DNA from: Rhabditoides inermis | Taxonomy: Eukaryota; Nematoda; Chromadorea; Rhabditida; Rhabditidae | Reading direction: 5' to 3' | Length of the DNA stretch: 64,000 bases | Assembly (NCBI GenBank): GCA_963966185.1 | Contig: CAWZYM010000071.1 | Span: 107,001-171,000 of the forward strand | Shown here: piece by piece, positions 40,429 through 50,600 of the stretch | How positions within the stretch are numbered: position 1 is the first letter of the stretch | Layout: the number at the start of each line of letters is the position of its first letter | Translations under genes and position numbers: made by a program | The notes under the pieces: generated by a model | What the model saw: only the letters and a program-made list of their open reading frames with translations | Told to the model about the DNA's origin: nothing | Database searches by the model: none

Positions 40429-41288
40429 ATGTCGTTTCCTCACTCGAAGTCTCCTCAGCTCTTCAAAGAACAGAAGACGTCGCCGATATCTCCCATTCCG
40501 GCGAGTCTTTGATGATCGTTTCATGTCTACTCGTCATCTCTTCTTCTGATACACGATGCTTCTTGGCATGGCTGGCAACTAGATATTTTCTTTGTCTTTT
40601 GGTTTTCGGTTAAATCTTTTCTTTCAGATCTCGCCTCCTGGCTACTTTCCCTCCAGCCCTATGGTCCCCAATATGCACATGATTACTATGGTTAAAAAAT
40701 GATTACGATATATTTTTGTTTCTGTCTGTTTCCAGAATATTGTCTTGTATATAATTTTATCTGCATTTCCCTTCTAGGCACTTTCTCCACCGCGTCTCTT
40801 CCCTTCTCCCAATGGATACATGGTTTGTAAGGGGTATTGTGGGTTCCATTCAAAGTGAAATGCCGTTATGTATTATTTTTTGTACATTCCTGTATCATAT
40901 TGATGGGCCCAATAAGGAGTGGTTAGTTAAGATAATGATGAATTTTTTTGTAGGTTACTGATTTACTATATATTTATTTTTTGGGTAGAAATTCTGTTTT
41001 CATGATCAACATTCATGTATATGTTGCAGCTCCCGTTCATTCCCCCGCCTCTTCCTATCCACAATAACCTCGTCTCGGCAAGATCTCATGCGGTGAGTTG
41101 GGGCTACTGGACGGATACTGGAATACTGTACCAGTTATGGTTCATATAGGTGAGGGTTACTGTACACATACCGTATTCCAGCCGCCGCCCTCTCCGTGTC
41201 AGCCAGAGGGAGCTCCTGTGATGAGCTGTGCGGCTCCCATGAACCCCCACGAAAGAGTCCGAAAGATCTCCGTCAGCTGTGCGTTCCT

Positions 41289-41341
<53 letters not shown>

Positions 41342-42312
41342 CTTCATCTCACACACCCTCTCTCCAGACGAGAATGGCGCCTTCGAGGAGTTCCGTCGCT
41401 TCGAAGGCGACAAGTGGGACGCGTATCTGGACACTCTCGGACTGCGCAAGAAAAAGGTACGGTACTTTGATAACTGGTATACTGTAATGTACTGTATTCA
41501 GCTGGCGTGCGACCACAGTGTCGCGTCGTTCGCACACGAATCCCTCTATCGAGCTGTCTCTGAACAGGCGAGTATGGATTGGATGAATATTGATTTATTG
41601 ATTTTCAACGATGGTTTATGGATTCTAATTGAACTTCAGCTCTTCCACTCGCAGCACTACTTCCCGTCTGTGATGCGACGTATCGAGGCCGCCTACGCCC
41701 ACACTCACCCTGGCTCCGCCCCCTCAAACCCCGCCTCCCTCCCCCTTCATCGCCGAAACACCGAGAACATGGAGCTGGAAATGGACATATTCCGCATCAT
41801 TGCCAGCACCTTCCGGTAGGTTATTGGATGTATAGCTTCATTGTTCTCCGATACGGTAGATACTTTCAGGTGCACGGTGGTTGTCTACAGAACCCTCTAC
41901 AAGCCTCCGCAGACATTCCCCGCGCCTGTCGGAGCCGACCAGTCACGTCAGGTGGGCGGGGCTTGAGAGGGCGGGGCGTAAAGGGGCGGGGCCAGGTGAC
42001 GGTGTGCGTGCGGAACAGGATGTGCTTCGACCTCGTCTACAAGCAGAGGGAGCACCAAGCGATGGCTATTGGGCAGAGTGAGTGGGGAGGAAGGGAGGGA
42101 GAGAGGGAGAGAGAGAGAAAGGGAGGGAGGGAGGGAGGGAGAGGGAGGGAGGGATGGATGGAGGGAGAGAGGGAGAGAGAGGAAGAGATTCTGTTTGTAG
42201 CTGTTCTGTACGAGGTACTGTACATGGGTGTGTTTGGTCATCCTCGTGAGACCATCGCCTCTGCAGTCGAGACAGTCAGGGAGAGCGAGAACCGACACAA
42301 GGGTAAGAGAGC

Positions 42313-42357
<45 letters not shown>

Positions 42358-42760
42358 AAGAAATCCCTACATTCAGACATTCCTCCCGTGCGCGCGCCAC
42401 GCAACAACACATCGGTGACTTATGTTTGAGGGGGAAATAATTTGATCTGCATCGTTCGATTGGGGAATTATTGAAACTGTATCGTTTTCCTAGATGTACA
42501 CTAGGAGAATAATGTGGTGTGTTGAGCCGCTCGCTCTCTCTTCCACCTACTCGTCTCCCACTTCGAACATATCGCATCCCGACACTCCCTTCCCCTACGC
42601 CGCTTGCAAGTCACTCGACAACACCATCTACAGGTGGGCGGGGCCACAAGAGGCGGGGCCTCACGATTGCAGGAACATCTCCTACGACTTGTATCGCCGC
42701 GAGAGGGACGCTCGTCTGTCCGCCTCCAACAATGAGCTCTATCCCAAGGACACCAAGGTA

Positions 42761-42801
<41 letters not shown>

Positions 42802-43455
42802 TTTCTCTTTATCCCTTATACGTACCTCCACCTCATACTTAGGTGCGCTTCTTCGGCAACAACTCGTCTCGCGTGGGCGTTGTGGTGTCTCTGCGCGGCT
42901 CGAACAGGTGGGCGGGGCTTGATGGGGCGGAGTCTATATGATGTCAGGCGGATCGTCGAGTCATGTGGGCTGCGGTACACTGTGAGCGTGAACGAGCTGG
43001 AGGAGGTGGTAGACAAGTCGATGCACGCGGATGGAGAGAAGTGAGCAGATCTCTCTCTCCCTCCCTCACCCACTTCCTCTCTCTCCCTCTCTCCCTCTCT
43101 CCCTCTCTCCCTCTCTCCCTCTCTCCCTCTCTCCCTCTCTCCCTCTCTCCCTCTCTCCCTCTCTCTCTCCCTCCCTCCCTCTCTCTCCCTCTCTCTCCCT
43201 CTCTCTCCCTCCCTCCATCCCTCCCTCTCTCTCTCTCTCCCTCTCATTCTCCCTCACTCCCTCTCTCTCTCTCTCTCTAACCCCCTCTCTCTACCTCTTC
43301 CCCCCTCTCATTCCCCCTATTACAGACCCATCGAGCAGCCCGACTACGTTCAGTGGAGCTACGGGCGAGTTTTCGGTCTCATTATTTTTCAAATGTATTC
43401 GTTCAGCACTCCTCTGCCCACCCCGCTGCTGTCGCCTTACCTGCCACCGCTGTGT

Positions 43456-43498
<43 letters not shown>

Positions 43499-44331
43499 AG
43501 AGAGAGAGAAAGGGAGAGGGAGAGAGATAGAGAGAGAGGGAGAGAGACAGAGAGGGAGGGAGAGAGGGAGATAGAGATAGAGAGAGGGGGAAGAGGGAGA
43601 GAGAGAAAGGGAGAGGGAGAGGGAGAGAGAGAGATTTTTCTTGCAGGATGTCGCCCTCCGTTCGCTGTGAGACGCCGCTTGCCTTCTCCTTTCCCTGCTC
43701 GCCGTCTCCTACTGAATGGGTGAGGGGGCGTGTCTTGAGTGGGCGGAGCCTGTGTTGTGTGTGTTAGAATGTTTATCCTCGTCGTTCAGTCGCTGTCTGC
43801 TCCGTCGTTCGTTCCGAAGACGCAGCCGTCTTCCATCCACATCGCTCCTCACACGGTCGTCATGGTGAGAGTGGGCGGGGCGTCTGGGGGCGGGGCCAGT
43901 GGAGAGAGTTCCTCGCAGGGCCTGCCTGGTGTCACCGTGCCTGGCGGGTTCACGACGGAGGAGTGCAGGGAGATCAACCTGTCCGCCCCTGCCAGCATCC
44001 ACCATGACGGCAGTGACATGCCCGGTGCGGTTGTTTACTTGTTTACTTGTTTGTTTACAATTGTGTTCACCCGTTTCAGACGTGAACACGGCGCGGTTCT
44101 TCTACAATCTGGGCGTGAAGGCGTTCAGCGGTGTGTCTCCGGCCTCGTCAGTTCTGGTGGAGGACCACTGCACCCACATTGTGGCCCCCGCCGCACACCC
44201 GCCCACTGTCTTCTCCCGACCCGCCACTCCCAACACCCCGCTGCGTGGGTGGTCCATCACTATCGATTGATTGATATCGATTGCTTTCAGCGACTTGCGA
44301 GGTCTTCGAGATGACTCTCGACAAGGAGTGA
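40429..44331 (+). CDS. OTUD4/ALG13-type OTU-Tudor protein, apparently catalytically dead
   Basis: OTU enzymes are cysteine deubiquitinases; OTUD4 and ALG13 add a Tudor domain. Exons I could phase include 40788-40822, 41030-41092, 41182-41278, 41368-41456, 41502-41567, 41640-41815, 41870-41951 and 41996-42077. The Pro-rich N-terminus starts at the ATG at 40429 behind an AG. The OTU part reads DKWDAYLDTLGLRKKK, HESLYRAVSEQ, LFHSQHYFPSVMRRIEAAYA, RMCFDLVYKQREHQAMAIGQ and VLYEVLYMGVFG. Homologues have DGSCLFRAV at the active site and NGHYDIVY at the catalytic His; here both Cys and His are gone. Next come NTIYRNISYDLYRRERD and a Tudor-like region (VRFFGNNSSRVGVVV, RYTVSVNELEEVVD). The Pro-rich tail ends EVFEMTLDKE with TGA at 44329-44331. 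At least two introns appear to use GC-AG ends. The first intron donor is uncertain. Confidence 0.75.
42432..42512 (+). repeat. 42-bp dispersed repeat inside the OTU-Tudor gene
   Basis: Two diverged units (AATAATTTGATCTGCATCGT and ACACTAGGAGAATAATGTG). The second appears to supply the acceptor TTTTCCTAG and the first codons (MYTRRIM) of the exon encoding the YRNI segment. Confidence 0.7.
43042..43305. repeat. CCCT/CT array in an OTU-Tudor intron
   Basis: Long pyrimidine array (CCCTCTCT units) up to the acceptor before the PIEQPDYVQWSYG exon. A purine array at about 43457-43635 fills the next intron. Confidence 0.9.
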
Positions 44332-45452
44332 ACGCTGCATTCTTCAAACCTTTTTTATTATTCCCCTTATCATTTATATATCACTTCACATTTCGGCAGA
44401 AGTTTTATGGTTATACGGCAATTGTGTTGACAGTTTTACGACATTAGTTCACCTAGGCACTTATTTTGTTGCGTTTCCTCCGTTATTTCTTCTTCGTATC
44501 ACTTAGTTGCAATGAAGTTTCCGAAGGCTGTCTCCATTGTCCATGTGACATATCTTGAGCAGAGTTCAAACAGATCACCTGCTATCTTAGCAGCGATGAT
44601 TGATTGGGCATGTGAGGGATTATATGTGGCATCCCTCGTGCTCGTGAGCTCACAAAAAAATCGTATGATATGTGATAACCCTTCTGACTGTCGCCAGAAG
44701 CGTGATAAACCGATGAAATGTCACTACGATTAGAAGTGTCGGTGATGTCATGTTGTATTGTACTTTGACAATAGACATTCGAAGCCTATGATTATTAGTA
44801 TTATCGAAAAGAGTACTTTCTTATTCGTCATTTGTGTCTCACAAACTGACTCACCCTCACTGACTCTCATATAATTAGTATCGAATCTCCAGAATGTGAC
44901 CTTTGATGTTTGTGATAAGCCGATCACATGGCCGCCTAATGGCCTCTCCGAGCCTATCACCTAACACTCGATGCTCGCATCCATTTGTTCACTCATAAGG
45001 TTTACTTCTTATTAAAAGTCTGGAAATACCACCGCCTACGCATAACGCTGACGGAGCTTTCTTTTTCATATTCGAAATCGGATTTGATATTTCAAGATAA
45101 GCGATGAGAGTTACAATACCAGTATTTATACTCGTTTTCAGAACGAGCTGATTCATTCAGTATTAGAGAAACTGGAAGAATGAGAAAGTTTTTTTTCTCG
45201 ATCACCCCATTTTTTGCGATACTAGGAAATCCAGCCAATCTGCCACAAACTCATTTGTATTAGCAAAGATAATGTGCGTTTCTTTATCATCTTTTTTATC
45301 TTGTGTCTGCGTTTTGGGAGGAATTTCGCTATCACAAAACCACTCTCACTTGTCTTTTCTTGTGTTTCAGAGAGCCAGCTTTTCTTTCGTTTTTTGCCAA
45401 CTACATAAATATCATTACTACAGCAAAACAACACTTCCAAGACAGCAACAAC
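44332..45452. other. Intergenic, about 1.1 kb
   Basis: 3' flank of the OTU-Tudor gene and promoter of guanine deaminase. Apart from short unsupported frames I see no feature. Confidence 0.5.
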
Positions 45453-45682
45453 ATGAGAATCGTCGATCTCGGTAAGTGATTTGTCTCTAAAAGTACATAA
45501 TAGAAACATTACAAAGTATGTTTACGCAGGAACATAGTAAATACAATCGAAACTTTCGCATAATAACCATTACAATCTACAATCGCATTACACGCTAGTA
45601 GTGCGATTGTGACCTTGATCCAACGAGTGATTGAATACATTGTCACTGTTTCAATCGCGTAGTGGAGAGAGATGAGAAAAAA

Positions 45683-45739
<57 letters not shown>

Positions 45740-45960
45740 TTCGCTCTCCGCGTTGTATGCGCGCCACGCGGCCTTTTTGCTTCTTATAACGATCCCTCTG
45801 TTCGTCTCTCGATCATAGTTGACGGCCGATTGCGCACACATCATATTTGCTTTCTTTTTAAAAAAAATCGTTTTCACATTCACATATTGAATTTTATTTT
45901 ATTTTCCAGTTTCCATGGAGCACATGCATCACGCTGTCGAGGAGGCGTGCGCTGGAGTGA

Positions 45961-46046
<86 letters not shown>

Positions 46047-46896
46047 ACTCTTTTTGTTCAGGTGAAGGCCGGTGACGGCGGTCCGTTCGGAGCAGTCGTT
46101 GTCAAGGATGGAAAGGTGGTCGCTACTGGACACAACATGGTGAGAAATGACATACATAATAAGAATTCTCGAATGTTCTGCGGCTTCCTTCCACGACTCG
46201 TATCATTGATCACATTTAGCTCTCACGGCTAGCAGATAAAAAAAAACGCTGATAGTTGCATGCATCATTTATCTTATTTCTGATATCATGCCCTTTTCCC
46301 GCTCTCTCTTACGCATCTTTTCATGAAATCACTTTTTCCTCGGGAAAAATGATAATCTGATAAATAGTAGCTTATGGAATGCATCCCAAAATACAATAAC
46401 CAAAAAGTCCGTGTCATGAACGTTGAAACATTTGAAACAATTTGAAACCATCCTATGATGTGCAGGTGCTGGCCACCAACGATCCCACCATGCACGCCGA
46501 AGTGACCGCGATTCGCAACGCGTGCAAGGTGAGTGTGTGCAGGCCCCGCCCCTCTAAGCCCCGCCCCTGCAGGCGCTGAACTCGTTCGATCTGTCGGGCT
46601 GCACTCTGTACACCTCCTGCTATCCCTGTCCCATGTGTATGGGAGCCTGTCTGTGGGCGAGGTTCGATGCCATCTACTACGCCGCCTCCGCCGAGCAGGT
46701 ACGCTAGCCAGGCCCCGCCCCCTCACGCCCCGCCCCTTTGCAGGCTTCGGACGTGGGCTTCGACGACAAGCCGTTCCACGATTTCCTCAAGGATCCCAAG
46801 TCAGATGAGGTGAGGAAGCTGGAGCACATGCCGGTCGAGGAGACGCTCAAGCCGTTCCAACTGTGGACCTCCAAGCAGGACAAGGTGCACTACTAG
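45453..46896 (+). CDS. Guanine deaminase, cytidine-deaminase-fold (GuaD) type
   Basis: Hydrolyses guanine to xanthine and ammonia in purine breakdown. Seven exons (45453-45471, 45910-45956, 46062-46139, 46466-46528, 46573-46698, 46744-46896, all GT-AG; a further split is not needed) join to a compact protein of about 160 residues. Zinc ligands and the proton-relay Glu are clear: MHAEVTAIRNACK (HAE) and TSCYPCPMCMGACLWAR (PCxxC). GGPFGAVVVKDGKVVATGHN and the C-terminal KPFQLWTSKQDKVHY match bacterial-type GuaD, including the swapped C-terminal segment that closes the active site. This is the CDA-fold enzyme, not the larger amidohydrolase guanine deaminase of vertebrates. The count by listed coordinates is six exons. 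Two introns near the 3' end are only about 45 bases and consist largely of CCCCGCCCC motifs. Confidence 0.92.
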
Positions 46897-47338
46897 GCCA
46901 CGCCCACCCAAGCCCCGCCCCCAGGCCCACTCAGTCTCGCGCTAGACTGCATAATAATATACGTCCACACTTATCCCATTTCACCTCAACCACACCAATT
47001 CACTTATACGATAAAATCACAAAGAATTCATTCATAAACTGGCAATATAACACTGAAAAACTTGAACGTCTATAAATTGTGGACTGTGAGCGTAGAAAAT
47101 GGAAAAGTCCATACCGCGTAAAATTCAGCAGGGGATAGTCAAAGTAACACTGGCATTGGGCATACAAACTAATTCAGATTGAAGAGATTCCTAAACTCAA
47201 ATCTTCACGCGGCAGATATCGATTATAAAATAAGACTGAAAACAAACACTAATCTTTCAACTAAGTGAATCAAGAACGTGAAGACATGCACTGGTCAGAG
47301 TGAGTGGGAGAGGGTGCATGGCAGAGACGCAGAGTCGC
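46897..47338. other. Convergent intergenic gap
   Basis: AT-rich 3' flanks of guanine deaminase (+) and ATAD2 (-). AATAA-like A/T stretches exist but I assign no specific site. Confidence 0.5.
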
Positions 47339-47574
47339 TCACTCCTCGGAAGTGTCCCTGTCTGTGTCGTCGTCCACACCCCTCTTACTCTTCATTATTT
47401 CCTTGAGCCTTCCAAGTAGCTCGCTCCTAAACAAGACAATAGGCCACGCCCCCTCTGTATCCGCCCACCTGTTCCACTCCCGACTCCACTGGGCCAACTC
47501 TGACTCCACCTCCACAGCTAGTTGCTCCATGTCCAGAACGCCCCAATCCGCAGTGCGCTTGGTCCACTAAACAA

Positions 47575-47615
<41 letters not shown>

Positions 47616-50600
47616 ACCTTCTTGACGAGCTTGCATATGCCAGCCACATCGCACACGAATTCGTGTGTGACGGCGGTCTTGTTCTCCTCCATCTCCCTCT
47701 TCCACTTCTCCTGCTGCTCCCTGTGCTTCCGCGCCCTCTCCTTCTCCTCCCTCTGCTCCTTCTCCGCCTGCTCCCTCGCCAGACGAGCCTTCTCTCTCTT
47801 CGCTTGCTCCCCCTCCACCAGAATAGGCACATCCGGCATGCACACGTCAGAGAGACCCGCTTCGCGCAGCAGACGAGCTCGCGTCTGGAATAAAAATGTC
47901 AAGCGCCGCCCCTCCAGGCTCCGCCCACCTTCATCTTTTCGATAAACTTCTCCTCCATCTCCATATCTAGCAGCTCTTCCGCCTTCTCTTTCAGTCCCAT
48001 TGCCGCATGACGAACCTTTCGGCCTGAACAGACAGAGTTCTAAAGTCTTCTCCAATTTTCCAGGAGCACAATTTGTGCGCAAGCATATTGTATACGCTGT
48101 GGCAAACAATTTACGAGATTTGGATCATGTTGGATGACTAGGACATCGATCAAGGATTGCTTTCGTATATTACAAATTACGCTGCTTGCGCGCAACCGGT
48201 AAAAATTGCCTTTGCGCACGAATGGTGCGAGGTTATTTGAACTGGAGAATTGGCGGGAACTTTATCAGCTCTCCCTCTCTCTCACTCTCACTTTCCCTCC
48301 CTCCCCTCTCTCTCTCACCATCCTCGTCCGTGTCCGGGTTGTACTCGAGTGCATTTGACAGAATGAGCTTGATATCGGCCATCCACTGTTCAGGCGTCTG
48401 GTACTCGCCGCAGTCGATCTTCAGCTGAAACCAGAGACGGTGAAGAGAGAGAGAAAGAGAGAGAGATAGAGAGAAAGAAAGAAAAAGAGAGTAGCACGTA
48501 CCGTCATATCAGTGAGACACATGGGATATTTGATGACTTCATAGTAGTCTTCCACTTCCTCCGCATTCACAGGCATTACGAAATCGCGGAAGCGAGACTC
48601 GCGCAGCAGACGGGCTGCAAACAATACCCTTTCTCTCCCTCGCCTCCCCTTCCTCTCTCTCTCCCTCGCCTCCCTCTTCTCTCTCTATCTCTCTCCCTCG
48701 CCTCCCTCTTCTCTATCTCTCACCCCCCTCCCCCCTTCCCCCTCCTAATCTCTCTCTCTCTCTCCCTCGCCTCCCCCTCCTCTCTCTCTCCCTCGTCTCC
48801 CCCTCCTCTCTCTCTCCCTCGTCTCCCCCTCCTCTCTCTCCCTCGTCTCCCCCTCCTCTCTCTCCCTCGTCTCCCCCTCCTCTCTCTCCCTCGCCTCCCC
48901 TCCTCTCTCTCGTCTCCCCCTCCTCTCTCTCTCCCTCGTCTCCCCCTCCTCTCTCTCTTTCTCGTCTCCCCCTCCTCTCTCTCTCCCTCGTCTCCCCCTC
49001 CTCTCTCTCCCTCGCCTCCCCTCCTCTCTCTCGTCTCCCCCTCCTCTCTCTCTTCCTCGTCTCCCCCTCCTCTCTCTCTCCCTCGTCTCCCCCTCCTCTC
49101 TCTCTCCCTCGCCTCTTCCTCCTCTCTCTCTCCCTCGCCTCCCCCTTCTCTCTCTCCCTCACCCCTCACCAGTCATCTCTCTGAGGAAGTTGCGGAACAT
49201 GAGTTGCTGTCGCTTGTACTGCTTCAACAGATCCTTCGCTTCCGATTCAGTCAGTTCACGGATCTAAAGAGGAATCAATAAATCGATAAATTAACGATCC
49301 TACAAACCTTCTCCTTTGCACTCGGCTCCGGGGCTAGCGGAGGGCAAAAGTAGCGCGAAACTGAAACGACAATTAATCAACACTATTCAATCGATACTAA
49401 CGGATACGATTCGATCGATAGTCAATCAATACCTACCATCGAACACTTGCGGGGGCGCGGTGGCTGGGCTGAGAACATGCTGCCAGTAGGCCTTGCGAGA
49501 CTCGTCCGATGGAGCATTGATCTGAAACATGTAACATACTGTTTCGAATAAAGTGCTCTAATCGTTCTTACACTACAGTATCCGAAAATACAGTACAGTA
49601 TCTCTTACCTGATAGCACGTCTTGTTCTCAAACACTGCCTTCATCTCATCGGGGAGATTCTCCCACGCACAGTCAGCTGAGCCGAGGAGCAGAAGGGAAG
49701 AGGAGGTGGGTAAGGAGGAGAGGAACGACGACAGCTGCAAGGTACTCTCTCCCTCCCTCTCCTACAGTACCCCCACTTACCATATGCAGAGCATGTGCCG
49801 GCACGGCCTTAGCCCACGCGTCTGCCGAGGGGATGACCATGACACAGGGGCCGGAGGAGGCGGCGCGGATAGCCCCTGCTAGACACTGAGACAGACACTC
49901 CTGCAACACACACACTTTTCCTCACTGCTTTTAACTTCCCAGTCTCTCCAGGGGACTAGTTTATCTAATCTCTTTCCTCTATCTCCTCAATTACTCACTT
50001 CCACCCTTCCATCAGCAAATAGTGTGTGAATGGCGAGGGAGAAGACCGGTAGATGATCAATCGAGGCGAGGACAGCGGGAAGGATGTACTGCGACTGACC
50101 GAGGCACGTGTCGGTCGAAGAAACGAGGAGGACGCGGGCTGAAGAGAGGAGATGAGAGAGAGAGGGAGAGAGAGAGGGAGGGAGGGAGGGAGAGAGGGAG
50201 GGGGAGAGAGAGGGAGGGAGGGAGAGAGGGAAGGAGAGAGGGAGGGAGGGAGAGAGGGAGGGAGAGAGGGAGGGAGAGAGGGAGGGAGAGAGGGAGGGAG
50301 AGAGGGAGAGAGAGGGAGGGAGGGAGGGAGAGAGGGAGAGAGAGAAGGAGAGAGAGGGGGAAGGAGAGAGAGGGGGAGGGAGAGCAGGAGGGAGAGAGGG
50401 AGGGAGAGAGAGAGGGAGGGAGAGAGGGAGGGAGGGAGGGAGGGAGGGAGGGAGGGAGGGAGAGAGGGAGGGAGAGAGGGAGGGAGAGAGAGAGAGGGAG
50501 GGAGGGAGAGAGCGAGGGAGGGAGGGAGAAAGCGAGGGAGGGAGAGAGCGAGGGAGAGGGAGAGGGAGAGAGGGAGGGATGGGGAGAGAGAGGGAGGGAG

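Noticed and set aside
48713..49169. Frames of about 150 codons rich in R/E/G on the minus strand
   Set aside because: A 21-base minisatellite in an ATAD2 intron, open in several frames.
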